64,000 nucleotides of DNA from Pseudoduganella lutea (GTDB lineage: Bacteria; Pseudomonadota; Gammaproteobacteria; Burkholderiales; Burkholderiaceae_D). Below, one piece after another: positions 45,832 through 54,079 of the stretch (the first letter of the stretch is position 1; each line of letters starts with the position of its first letter). The notes below the pieces were generated by a model, which was not told the DNA's origin, ran no database searches, and saw only the letters and a program-made list of their open reading frames with translations. Location of the stretch: assembly GCF_004209755.1 (NCBI RefSeq), contig NZ_CP035913.1, positions 1,798,001 to 1,862,000 of the forward strand, in the 5' to 3' direction. The position numbers and the translations under genes are program-made.

Positions 45832-47592
45832 TCATTGACTCCCGACGGGCGTCAGCGCCTGCACCGCGGCCGTCACGTACACCAGCGGCGCATTCCAGTT
45901 GATGGCCACCTCGTTGCTGGCATACGAGCAGGCGTGGTCCAGGAACGATTTCGCCGGCAATGCCGACGGGTACGACACGGGACAATCCTTCTTGTCCTGC
46001 TGCGCCGGCTGCGGCCCGCCCACGAGCCAGCCCGGCACCGGCGCCTCGATGCCATCGGCTTCCGAAGGCCGATGGTGCGGATGCATCGGCGACTTCGTGC
46101 CGAAGCCGGTCACGAACGAGATGCCCACGGCATTGCGGCCCAGCGCGTAGTCCAGCCCCGCCTGGGCTGCGTCGAGGTACTCGCGCTTGCCCGTCAGCCG
46201 GTAGCCATGCACCAGCACCATCGCCTGGTTCATGGCCACGGCGCTGCTGCCCCAGATGTAGTCGGCAGGCTGCATCGGCGTGCCGTAAGCCGAGGCCTTC
46301 GCCCCGTTGGCCAGGGTGGACGACAGCGTGTCGATCCGTTGCCGGATCAGGGCCTGGTCCGCCGCGGCGCCCAGCTTTTTGTGGTGCCGCGCCAGCGACA
46401 TCCATGCCTGGCCGCGCACCTCGGCCCACGACGGCACGGTCGCCTGCAATGCCGTGGCATTCATCGCCTTGTAGTATGCGGCGTCGCCCGTGGTGATGAA
46501 CAGCTCGGCCGCGGCCCAGCCGAATTCGTCGCTCACGTCCTTGTCGCCGTATTCGCCGGTCTGGATGTCCGCCGGCTGCCGGTAATACACCTCGGGATGC
46601 GCCTGCGCCCATTGCCATGCGGCCTTCGATGCCGCCAGCATGCGCGCCGAAAGGCCGGGTAACTGCTTTTCGTATGGCGCGAACACGCGGCTGGCCGTTG
46701 CCATCACGGCGGCGAAGTTCAGCGCCGCCGCCGTGGTCTTCTGCACCACGTAGCGCGGTTGCGTGGCCTGGTCCGGCATCACCATGCCGTCGAAGCTCTT
46801 GTTGGTGAGCTTGTGGTACACGCCGCCGTCGGCGGGGTCCTGCATCGTCAACATCCACTCCAGGTTCCACAGCGTTTCGTCGAGCAGGTCGGGCAGCCGG
46901 TTGCCGCTCTCCGGAATATCCAGGTCCTGCTTGTCGAACATGGCCGGGAAGTCTTCATACGCGGCCAGCAGCGTGTACGTGGAAATGCCGGAATTGACGA
47001 TGTACTTGTTGTAGTCGCCCGCGTCGTACCAGCCCTTGGGACTTGAAATGACCGTGCCGGCCGGCCGTGCCGGCGATGCGGCCGATTCGTGCACCAGCAC
47101 GCGCGTATCCGGGTGCCCCGCCGCTCTCTTGTAGACACCGGCATGCTTCTCATCGAGCGCCATGCTGTTGCGATTGAAATAGAAGGCCTTGATGGACGCC
47201 GCGTTCACGGCCCGCAGCACCGCCGGGCCGATGTCGAACGGCGGCGAATCGGGCAGGCCGGCAACGCGCACCTGGTAACGGCCCGGTGTTGCCAGCGCCG
47301 TGAACTCGGCCAGCCGCACCTTGTCGCCCGATTCCGGCGACAGTCGCGCCGCTGCCAGCGTGCCGGTCCGCACAACGGTACCGGTGCCGGCCTTCACGAT
47401 GGCAAAGCTGGACGCCTTGCCGTCCGGGATGACAGCGAATTTCGCCGCACCGGGCAGGAAACCAAGCTGGTTGAGCGCAATGGCGGGCGCTGGCGCGGCG
47501 GCCGGTGCCGCGCCCGGGAACAGGCAAGCCAGCGGCAATGCCAGGGCTGGCAGCTGGCGCAGGGAAATGCGTTGCAATGCGGGGTGTCTCAT
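45832..47592 (-). CDS. Glycoside hydrolase family 9 (endoglucanase-type), secreted
   Basis: A 586-residue enzyme. Signal peptide 1-31 (ACLFPGAAPAAA), a CelD-type N-terminal Ig-like domain (about 35-120; ALNQLGFLPGAAKFAVIP), then the GH9 (alpha/alpha)6 barrel. The Asp-rich catalytic motif GWYDAGDYNKY, the histidine motif MHPHHRPSEAD and the proton-donor region YASNEVAINWNAPLVY are present. Expected to cut beta-1,4-glucans such as cellulose or mixed glucans. The ATG at 47592 follows AAGGATAACGATA. A LacI-type palindrome at 47619-47632 lies just upstream, so sugar-dependent repression is likely. Confidence 0.93.
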   Translation of the reverse strand: MRHPALQRISLRQLPALALPLACLFPGAAPAAAPAPAIALNQLGFLPGAAKFAVIPDGKASSFAIVKAGTGTVVRTGTLAAARLSPESGDKVRLAEFTALATPGRYQVRVAGLPDSPPFDIGPAVLRAVNAASIKAFYFNRNSMALDEKHAGVYKRAAGHPDTRVLVHESAASPARPAGTVISSPKGWYDAGDYNKYIVNSGISTYTLLAAYEDFPAMFDKQDLDIPESGNRLPDLLDETLWNLEWMLTMQDPADGGVYHKLTNKSFDGMVMPDQATQPRYVVQKTTAAALNFAAVMATASRVFAPYEKQLPGLSARMLAASKAAWQWAQAHPEVYYRQPADIQTGEYGDKDVSDEFGWAAAELFITTGDAAYYKAMNATALQATVPSWAEVRGQAWMSLARHHKKLGAAADQALIRQRIDTLSSTLANGAKASAYGTPMQPADYIWGSSAVAMNQAMVLVHGYRLTGKREYLDAAQAGLDYALGRNAVGISFVTGFGTKSPMHPHHRPSEADGIEAPVPGWLVGGPQPAQQDKKDCPVSYPSALPAKSFLDHACSYASNEVAINWNAPLVYVTAAVQALTPVGSQ

Positions 47593-47618
47593 TATCGTTA
47601 TCCTTCGCCATCGTAGGG

Positions 47619-47632
47619 TGAAAACGTTTTCA
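47619..47632. promoter_or_regulatory. LacI/GalR-family operator upstream of GH9
   Basis: TGAAAACGTTTTCA is a perfect 14-bp palindrome with a central CG, the form of LacI-family operators. It lies 27 bp before the GH9 ATG, where a bound repressor would block transcription. No LacI gene is in the window. Confidence 0.65.
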
Positions 47633-47847
47633 ATGCAGGCGCCATGGTGACGCAATTTGGCGGGAAGATCAATGAGGCGTCAATGCATGAGGCGTCATCC
47701 ATGAGCCGCAATTCCATGAGCCCCATACCCTTGGCTCGCGGCGCCGCCACCGGCACTGCGGCCGTTCCTATCAGTTCTGCTAGTTACCCTTACACGGCGG
47801 CGCTGGTGTAATGGCGGTCACGCCAACACTACGCAACAAGGAAAAGC

Positions 47848-47922
47848 ATGTCCCACGCCACGGCCTCTGCCCGCCACGCCACCCGCTTCGCTTTCGAGGC
47901 CAATGCCGGGGTGGCCGCATGA
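47848..47922 (+). CDS. Possible 24-residue leader peptide upstream of DUF6622
   Basis: A short frame, MSHATASARHATRFAFEANA plus GVAA, with a good ribosome site (AAGGAAAAGC) and a stop that overlaps the next ATG (ATGA, 47919-47922). This suggests translational coupling or a remnant of a longer gene. It is not conserved as far as I know. Confidence 0.35.
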   Translation: MSHATASARHATRFAFEANAGVAA

Positions 47923-48449
47923 GCACCCTCGCATCGGTCGCCGCCCACACGCCGCTCTGGGTCTACGGCATCTTCGCCCTGCTGGTCCAGCGCGGCATCG
48001 CCGCCGCGCGGCCCAATACCGTAAGCCCGGCGCGCCTGTTCCTGTTGCCGCTGGTGATCTCGGTTTCCGGCGCCGTGCTGCTGGCGCGTTCCGGCCCGAT
48101 GCTGCCGTTCGCCGTGGAGGCGGCAATAGCGGGCCTGGCCGCGGGTGGCGCCCTTGGCTGGCGGCTGTTCGCCGGCCTGGAAGGCTACCGCTGGGATGGC
48201 CGGCAACTGGCGCGCCCGGGCACGTGGCTGATGCTGGCCGTGAGCCTCGCCGCCTTTGCGGTCAAGTTCGGCTCCGCCACCCTGACGGGCTGGCATTCCG
48301 GGCTGGCGGCCGGTGTGGCCGGCGCCCTGCTGATGGGCGCGGCGGCCGGTTTTTCCAGCGGCCTGCTGTGGGGGGCGACAATCACGCAACTGCTGCTGGG
48401 CCGGGCCTTTACCGCGACCCGCGCGGTGCGGGTGCAAGAGCGGGCGTAG
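47919..48449 (+). CDS. DUF6622 family membrane protein
   Basis: A 176-residue inner membrane protein, probably 5 helices (for example LWVYGIFALLVQRGI, RLFLLPLVISVSGAVLL, MLAVSLAAFAVKFG). It matches the DUF6622 family of beta- and gammaproteobacteria, which has no known function. ATG at 47919, coupled to a tiny upstream frame. Its 3' end overlaps the convergent LuxR gene by 41 bp. Confidence 0.78.
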   Translation: MSTLASVAAHTPLWVYGIFALLVQRGIAAARPNTVSPARLFLLPLVISVSGAVLLARSGPMLPFAVEAAIAGLAAGGALGWRLFAGLEGYRWDGRQLARPGTWLMLAVSLAAFAVKFGSATLTGWHSGLAAGVAGALLMGAAAGFSSGLLWGATITQLLLGRAFTATRAVRVQERA

Positions 48450-49182
48450 CGCCCGGCAGGTCGGCGAGGCCCAGGCGGATCGCTTTCAGGACGACATCGT
48501 TGCGGCGATGCACGCCAAACTTGCCGCGCAGGTTGGCGATGTGAAAATTCACGCCGGCTTCCGAGATGCCGAGGATGCGGCCGATTTCCCAGGCCGTCTT
48601 TCCGGCGCACATCCACCGCAGGCAATCGTGCTCGCGCGCCGTCAGTACCGGCATCGGCTCCGCCGGCGCGGCGGTCTGCACGGCGGGCTGCAAATACGGA
48701 TGCAATGCATCGAAGGCCACATCCCGCAGCAGCGACAGGCTGCCCAGGTTGCGATGCACATCTTTCAAGAACGCGGAGCCCGGGGTTTCGTCGCGCACGC
48801 AGGTCAGCATGCCGATCTCGCCTTCCACGCCGCGCACCGGCAGCGTGACGCCCACCTTCAGGCCATGGGCCGACGCTTCCTCGTACAGCGCCTGCTGCGC
48901 GGGCGTTTCAAACGATTGTTGCATCCACACGAGTGGGGAATTCGACCTGAAGCAGTAAGCTACGGTGGGGTCGGTGGCCCGCAGGTCGTGGCGATCGTAG
49001 TGCTCGCGCCACCGGGCCGGGTAATTGCTGCGCAGGTAGACCTGGCCGGCATCGACCCTGGGTTGCGGGATCACGGCGAACAGCACACTGTCGAAACCCA
49101 GCCCGCGCGCCGCCGTTTCGAGGTGGCGCAAGGCTTCCGGCTCGTTCGCGGCGTTCTTCAACCCTTCGAATTGCTCATCCAT
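48409..49182 (-). CDS. LuxR-family quorum-sensing-type regulator (solo)
   Basis: A 257-residue regulator with an N-terminal autoinducer-binding domain (about 10-165) and a C-terminal LuxR helix-turn-helix (about 180-240; TAREHDCLRWMCAGKTAWEI and ISEAGVNFHIANLRGKF). The ligand pocket pattern of acyl-homoserine-lactone receptors is partly kept: Y-P-A-R-W-R-E-H-Y and TDPTV. No luxI-type synthase is nearby, so it is a LuxR solo that may detect signals made by other cells or plants. The ATG at 49182 was chosen over an upstream start that adds an improbable Thr-Trp repeat. Divergent from the GH2 gene. Confidence 0.85.
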   Translation of the reverse strand: MDEQFEGLKNAANEPEALRHLETAARGLGFDSVLFAVIPQPRVDAGQVYLRSNYPARWREHYDRHDLRATDPTVAYCFRSNSPLVWMQQSFETPAQQALYEEASAHGLKVGVTLPVRGVEGEIGMLTCVRDETPGSAFLKDVHRNLGSLSLLRDVAFDALHPYLQPAVQTAAPAEPMPVLTAREHDCLRWMCAGKTAWEIGRILGISEAGVNFHIANLRGKFGVHRRNDVVLKAIRLGLADLPGATPALAPAPRGSR

Positions 49183-49397
49183 GCAAGCTGCCCATGTCCA
49201 CGTCCAGGTCCAGGTCCTGGCCAATAACTGCTTCAGTGCCGGCCGGTCAGCACCGTGCCGCTGGCTCCGGCGATCTTAGCATGGCAGCGCGCCCGGAAAG
49301 CCTGGCTCGCCGGCACGTCGGCCGCGGCGGGCCGCTGCCGGCGCCGCCGATCGAATTCGTGCGTCGGCCGGATCCGGTATCGCGATACCATGCCGCG

Positions 49398-51176
49398 ATG
49401 ACCACGACCGACACCCTCCACCCCCGCCCCCAACTGACCCGTTCCAACTGGCTCAGCCTTGACGGAACATGGGAATTCGCGTTCGATGACGAAGACCAGG
49501 GCCGCAACGATGGCTGGCATGATGGCCGCACGTTGCCGCGCTCGATCGAGGTGCCCTTCCCCTACCAGAGCGAACGCTCCGGTATCGGCACGCAGGAAGT
49601 GCATGAGATCGTCTGGTATGCCCGCACGTTCGAGGTGCCCGGCGCATGGCGCGAGCAGGACCTGCTCGTGCATTTCGGCGCCGTGGACTACAGCACCGAA
49701 GTGTGGATCAATGGCAAGCTGGCGGGCCGCAACCGCGGCGGCCACGTGCCGTTCTCGTTCAATATCGCGCCCTTCCTCGTCGATGGCGCCAACCGCATCA
49801 CCCTCCGTGTCGAAGACCGGCAGGACATGTACCAGCCGCGCGGCAAGCAGTCGTCGTCCGGCAAGCCGGTGCGCATCTATTACTGGTGCACCACCGGCAT
49901 CTGGCAGACCGTGTGGCTGGAGCCGGCGCCGCCAGTGCGCATCGATTCGCTGCGCTGGCTGGAAACGGAGCCGGACGGGCGCCTGTCGATCGAAGTGCAC
50001 CTGCACGCCCCGGCCGCCGGCTGGACCGTGGAGCTGGACGTGCTCGACGAGACCGGCGAGCGTGTCGCCTTTGCCCAGGCGGAAACACGCTTCGCCACGA
50101 CCCGGATCGATGCGCGCATCGACGCGCCGCAAGCCTGGTCGCCGGACAACCCCTACCTCTACGGGCTGCGCGTGCGCCTCGTGGCCGACGGCCGGGTGCT
50201 CGATGAAATCGGCTCCTACTGCGGCCTGCGCCGCTTCGAGGCGCACGGTGCCCAATTCCACCTGAACGGCCAGCGCACCTTCCTGCTGATGGTGCTGGAC
50301 CAGGGCTACTGGCCCGATACCAACCTTGCCGCGCCCTCGGCCGATGCGCTGCGCGTGGACGCAGAATGGATCAAGCGGCTGGGCTTCAATGCCGTGCGCA
50401 AGCACCAGAAGATCGAGGACGAGCGCTGGCTGTACTGGTGCGACCGGCTCGGCATCCTCGTGTGGGAAGAGATGCCGAACACGCGCAGCTGGTCGCTGGA
50501 GGCGGAAGAAGCGCTGCTGTCGGAATGGGAACGCGCCGTGGAGCGCGATGCCGGCCATCCGTGCATCGTGGCGTGGGTGCCGCTGGTGGAAAGCTTCGGT
50601 TTCCCGGCGCTGTACCGCCATCCGGGCCAGCAGGCGTTCATCGAAAAGCTCGTACTGCGCACGCGCCGGCTCGATCCGGGCCGCCTCGTCGTCGATAACG
50701 ACGGCTGGGAGCACACCGATCTCACCGACGTGTGCTCGATCCACGACTACACGCAGCCGGGCGACAAGCTGGCGGCGCGCTACGCCGAAGCGCAGAAAAC
50801 AGGCATTCCGCCCTCGAAAGGCTGGTACAAGGACAAGCCGCTGTTCCTGCCCGGTGGCCAGTACCGAGGGCAACCGGTCGTGCTGTCGGAAGTGGGCGGC
50901 TTCCTCAGCGAGCCCGAAGGGGATGACGCACCGCGCGACCGGCTGTTCGATTACTACGGCAGCGTGCGCTCCGGGGACGAGCTGCTGGCCCGCTACCGCG
51001 ACCTGATGGAAACCCTGGGTAGCCTCACTTTCCTGGCCGGCGCCTGCTACACTCAATTCACCGACGTCGAACACGAAAAGAACGGCCTGCTCACCTTCGA
51101 CCGCCAGCCGAAGATCGATCCCGAACAGGTTGCCGCCCTCCATCGCGCGCTGCTGGAGCGATACCGGAACAGTTGA
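49398..51176 (+). CDS. Glycoside hydrolase family 2 protein
   Basis: A 592-residue cytoplasmic GH2 enzyme (no signal peptide): sugar-binding domain (1-165; LSLDGTWEFAFDDEDQG, RNRGGHVPFSFNIAPF), Ig-like domain (about 165-270) and TIM barrel (270-590). The nucleophile is in VVLSEVGGFLS. The usual Asn-Glu pair of the acid/base reads V-E here (AWVPLVESFGF, normally NES), an unusual change that could lower or shift activity. Could be a beta-galactosidase, beta-glucuronidase or beta-mannosidase; substrate not clear. ATG at 49398 was chosen because it begins the conserved N-terminus. Confidence 0.88.
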   Translation: MTTTDTLHPRPQLTRSNWLSLDGTWEFAFDDEDQGRNDGWHDGRTLPRSIEVPFPYQSERSGIGTQEVHEIVWYARTFEVPGAWREQDLLVHFGAVDYSTEVWINGKLAGRNRGGHVPFSFNIAPFLVDGANRITLRVEDRQDMYQPRGKQSSSGKPVRIYYWCTTGIWQTVWLEPAPPVRIDSLRWLETEPDGRLSIEVHLHAPAAGWTVELDVLDETGERVAFAQAETRFATTRIDARIDAPQAWSPDNPYLYGLRVRLVADGRVLDEIGSYCGLRRFEAHGAQFHLNGQRTFLLMVLDQGYWPDTNLAAPSADALRVDAEWIKRLGFNAVRKHQKIEDERWLYWCDRLGILVWEEMPNTRSWSLEAEEALLSEWERAVERDAGHPCIVAWVPLVESFGFPALYRHPGQQAFIEKLVLRTRRLDPGRLVVDNDGWEHTDLTDVCSIHDYTQPGDKLAARYAEAQKTGIPPSKGWYKDKPLFLPGGQYRGQPVVLSEVGGFLSEPEGDDAPRDRLFDYYGSVRSGDELLARYRDLMETLGSLTFLAGACYTQFTDVEHEKNGLLTFDRQPKIDPEQVAALHRALLERYRNS

Positions 51177-51197
51177 CCGGCCATCCCTGATGAACAG

Positions 51198-51232
51198 GAA
51201 GCTCGTGTCGCGACAGCCCTGACACGAGCTTC
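51198..51232 (+). terminator. Hairpin downstream of GH2
   Basis: GAAGCTCGTGTC (51198-51209) pairs perfectly with GACACGAGCTTC (51221-51232). No T-tract follows. Its core GCTCGTGTC resembles the GTGTCC/GGACAC repeats, so it may be a relative of those elements acting as an end of transcript. Confidence 0.55.
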
Positions 51233-51373
51233 AGCCCGCGAACTTCAGCCGTTTGTTGCGGTTTTTGCTACACGAAAAAGCGTATCGTGTGGCAAGGAAA
51301 TGTTTCAAATCGTATCATTGCGCCCAGTGTCGAGCTGTTACACTAATCCGTTAGAAATTATTTTGGAGAGCGC

Positions 51374-52240
51374 ATGAGCATCGCAACGAGCGGCCACCTG
51401 GCCAGGATCCTGACCGAGAACCAGGAATCATTGCTGGAAGGCTGGCTGGGGGGGATGCTGTCCCGCATGGTGCGTCGCGACAAGGCGGCCGAGGGCGAGA
51501 TCCGCCAGCAGGCCAACCGCTTCATCGCGCTGGTTGCCCGCACGGTGGACCGTGGCCAGACCTACGATTTCGATGCGCCGGCGTGGGGCGAAGTGCGCCA
51601 GCTGCTGGCGGAGATCTCCGCCGCGCGCGTGCGCCAGGGCTTTTCGCCCACCGAGACGGCCAGCTTCATCTTTTCGCTGAAGGAACCGCTGTTCGGCTTC
51701 CTGCGCACGGGCCTGGCTGCCGACCCGGCCGCCCTGGCCGCCGAAATTGCCGAGACGGGCGCGCTGTTCGACCGCATGGGCCTGTTCACGGTCGAGGAAT
51801 ACCAGAAGAGCCGCGAGAGCGTGATCATGCGCCAGCAGCAGGAATTGCTGGAGCTGTCGACCCCGGTCGTGCAACTGTGGAAGGACGTGCTGGCGCTGCC
51901 GCTGATCGGCACGCTGGACAGCGCGCGCACCCAGGTGGTGATGGAAAACCTGCTGCAGAAGATCATTGAAACGGGTGCCTCGATCGCCATCATCGACATC
52001 ACCGGCGTGCCCACCGTCGACACGCTGGTCGCCCAGCACCTGCTGAAAACCGTTGCCGCTGCCCGCCTGATGGGCGCAGACTGCATCATCAGCGGCATCC
52101 GCCCGCAGATCGCGCAAACCATCGTGCACCTGGGCGTGAACCTGGAGGACGTGACCACCAAGGCCACGCTGGCCGATGCCTTCCTGGTGGCGCTGAAACG
52201 CGTGGGCGCCACCGTGGTCCGCGCCGAATCGGCAGCCTGA
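51374..52240 (+). CDS. rsbR: RsbR-type stressosome protein (RsbRD N-domain plus STAS)
   Basis: A 288-residue stressosome core protein. The N-terminal helical RsbRD-type sensor domain (about 10-150) is followed by the STAS domain (165-285), which is close in pattern to Bacillus RsbRA: IIDITGVPTVDTLVAQHL and GIRPQIAQTIVHLGVNL. The two threonines phosphorylated in RsbRA (T171, T205) are kept as T217 and T249. With RsbS it should form the stressosome that holds RsbT. GGAGAGC precedes the ATG. First gene of a six-gene operon with overlaps or short gaps. Confidence 0.92.
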   Translation: MSIATSGHLARILTENQESLLEGWLGGMLSRMVRRDKAAEGEIRQQANRFIALVARTVDRGQTYDFDAPAWGEVRQLLAEISAARVRQGFSPTETASFIFSLKEPLFGFLRTGLAADPAALAAEIAETGALFDRMGLFTVEEYQKSRESVIMRQQQELLELSTPVVQLWKDVLALPLIGTLDSARTQVVMENLLQKIIETGASIAIIDITGVPTVDTLVAQHLLKTVAAARLMGADCIISGIRPQIAQTIVHLGVNLEDVTTKATLADAFLVALKRVGATVVRAESAA

Positions 52241-52247
52241 GGCAACC

Positions 52248-52604
52248 ATGGAGCGCATCCCCATCCTCAAAATGGGCGACCTGCTGCTCGTCACGATCCA
52301 GGTCGACATGCACGACCGGCTCGCGATGACCCTGCAGGACGACCTGACCTCGCGCATCGTCAAGGACCGCGCGCGCGGCGTGCTGATCGACATCTCGGCG
52401 CTGGACATCGTCGATTCCTTCATCGGCCGCATGATCAGCAACACCGCGGCAATGGCGCGCATCCTCGATGCGCGCACGGTGCTGGTCGGCATGCAGCCGG
52501 CGGTGGCCATCACGCTCGTGGAGCTGGGCCTCACGCTGCACGGCGTGCAGACGGCGCTGAACGTCGAAAAAGGCGTCCAGCTGCTCAAGCAGACCGCCGA
52601 CTAA
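52248..52604 (+). CDS. rsbS: RsbS-type STAS protein
   Basis: A 118-residue single STAS domain that with RsbR forms the stressosome. The phosphorylated serine of RsbS corresponds to S57 in LDIVDSFIGRM. The gap to rsbR is 7 bp. The sequence VLVGMQPAVAITLVELGLTL matches the family. Confidence 0.93.
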   Translation: MERIPILKMGDLLLVTIQVDMHDRLAMTLQDDLTSRIVKDRARGVLIDISALDIVDSFIGRMISNTAAMARILDARTVLVGMQPAVAITLVELGLTLHGVQTALNVEKGVQLLKQTAD

Positions 52605-52619
52605 CCTGAAAGGCGATCC

Positions 52620-53036
52620 TTGAGCAATATCGACGTCGACGCAGTAGTGCTGCCGGTCCGTTCCGACGAGGATGTCGTGCGGCTGCGGCAAGCCGTGCGC
52701 GAACAGATGATCGCCGCCGGCTTTTCGCTGATCGACCAGACCAAGATGATCACGGCCGCCAGCGAACTGGCCCGCAACACGCTGCGCTATGGCGGCGGCG
52801 GCGAAGCGCACATGCAAAAGTTGCTGAACGGCGCCCGCAAGGGCGTCGGCCTCACGTTCATCGACCATGGTCCCGGCATCCCCGACATTCCGCGGGCGCT
52901 GACCGACGGTTACACGACCGGCGGCGGCATGGGCCTCGGCCTGTCCGGCGCCAAGCGGCTGGCGGACGAATTCGAACTCGACTCAGCTCCCGGCCAGGGC
53001 ACCACTGTCAGAATCTGCAAATGGAAACCATACTAG
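52620..53036 (+). CDS. rsbT: RsbT-type serine/threonine kinase
   Basis: A 138-residue GHKL kinase: TKMITAASELARNTLRYGGGG, DHGPGIPDIPRALTDGYTTG and GGGMGLGLSGAKRLADEF. In Bacillus, RsbT phosphorylates RsbR and RsbS and, once released, activates RsbU. TTG start at 52620 with AAAGGCGATCC upstream. Its 3' end overlaps the next gene by 16 bp. There is no rsbU in the operon, so the target of released RsbT must be another protein here. Confidence 0.92.
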   Translation: MSNIDVDAVVLPVRSDEDVVRLRQAVREQMIAAGFSLIDQTKMITAASELARNTLRYGGGGEAHMQKLLNGARKGVGLTFIDHGPGIPDIPRALTDGYTTGGGMGLGLSGAKRLADEFELDSAPGQGTTVRICKWKPY

Positions 53037-54079
53037 CCGCCGAACACCGCCAGAGCTGTCACACCCTGGCGGACGGCAGCCAGGTCGCGGCGATACGGCG
53101 TATCGCCGTCGACCTGTGCCAGCGGCTCGACTTCGACGAAACGGCCGCCGGCGAGGTGGCGATCGTCGTCACCGAGGCGGCAACCAATATCCTCAAGCAC
53201 GCCGGGCACGGCGAAATCCTGCTGCGCCCGCTGTTCGGGCGCGGCGTGCACGGGCTGGAAATCCTCGCGCTCGACAACGGGCCCGGCATCGCCAACGTGC
53301 CCGCCAGCCTGGCCGACGGCCGCTCCACCGCCGGCAGCTATGGCGTGGGCCTGGGCGCCATGCGCCGCCTGGCAACGGACTTCGACATCTACAGCGCGCC
53401 CGGCCGTGGCACAGTCGTCATGATGGCCATGTGGCCGCGCCAGTTGACGGAGCTATCGCCGGCCGAGGCGGCCCGCACCGCGCCCGCGCTGCACTGGGGC
53501 GCCGTATGCCTGCCGATGCATGGCGAAGACCTCTCCGGCGACAGCTGGGCGCTGGCGCACGATGCCACGTCGGCCACGGTGATGGTGGCCGACGGCCTGG
53601 GCCATGGCCCGCTCGCGGCCATGGCATCCGAACTGGCCGCCACCACGGTGGCGCAGGAACCCGAGCTGCCCGCCGGCACGCTGATGGAAGACATGCACGC
53701 GGCGCTGCGGCCCACGCGCGGTGCCGCTGCCGCCGTGGCCCGTATCGACATGCTGGACGAGACCATCACCTTTGCCGGCGTCGGCAACATCGCCGCGCAC
53801 CTGTTTTCCGGCGACGACCGGCGCCAGCTCGTGTCGCATAACGGCATCGTGGGCAGCAACGTGCGCAAGGTGCAGGAATTCGGCGCGCCGTGGAACCCGA
53901 CGGCGATGCTGGTGCTGCATTCCGACGGCCTCGGTTCACGCTGGCGCCTGGAAGACTACCCCGGCCTCGCCGCCTGCCACCCGGCCATCGTGGCCGGCGT
54001 GCTGTACCGCGATTTCAGCCGCGGCCGCGACGACGTGACGGTGCTGGTCGTGCGCGATCATCAGGGGTGGGCATCATGA
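53021..54079 (+). CDS. Fusion of RsbT/W-like ATPase and RsbX-type PP2C phosphatase
   Basis: A 352-residue two-domain protein. N-terminal HATPase (about 20-135; EVAIVVTEAATNILKHAG, DNGPGIANVPASL) and C-terminal SpoIIE/PP2C domain (about 160-350; TVMVADGLGHGPLAAMASE, GRDDVTVLVV). Bacillus RsbX is the stand-alone phosphatase that resets phosphorylated RsbR/RsbS; the added kinase-like domain is common in Gram-negative modules. It would reset the stressosome, the N-domain perhaps guiding it. ATGA overlap with the next gene. Confidence 0.88.
   Translation: METILAAEHRQSCHTLADGSQVAAIRRIAVDLCQRLDFDETAAGEVAIVVTEAATNILKHAGHGEILLRPLFGRGVHGLEILALDNGPGIANVPASLADGRSTAGSYGVGLGAMRRLATDFDIYSAPGRGTVVMMAMWPRQLTELSPAEAARTAPALHWGAVCLPMHGEDLSGDSWALAHDATSATVMVADGLGHGPLAAMASELAATTVAQEPELPAGTLMEDMHAALRPTRGAAAAVARIDMLDETITFAGVGNIAAHLFSGDDRRQLVSHNGIVGSNVRKVQEFGAPWNPTAMLVLHSDGLGSRWRLEDYPGLAACHPAIVAGVLYRDFSRGRDDVTVLVVRDHQGWAS

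Noticed and set aside
49182..49224. Start of the LuxR gene 14 codons further upstream, adding a Thr-Trp repeat
   Set aside because: The extra residues come from a GTCCAG/GTCCAC repeat and are not part of the conserved domain; the ATG at 49182 begins it.
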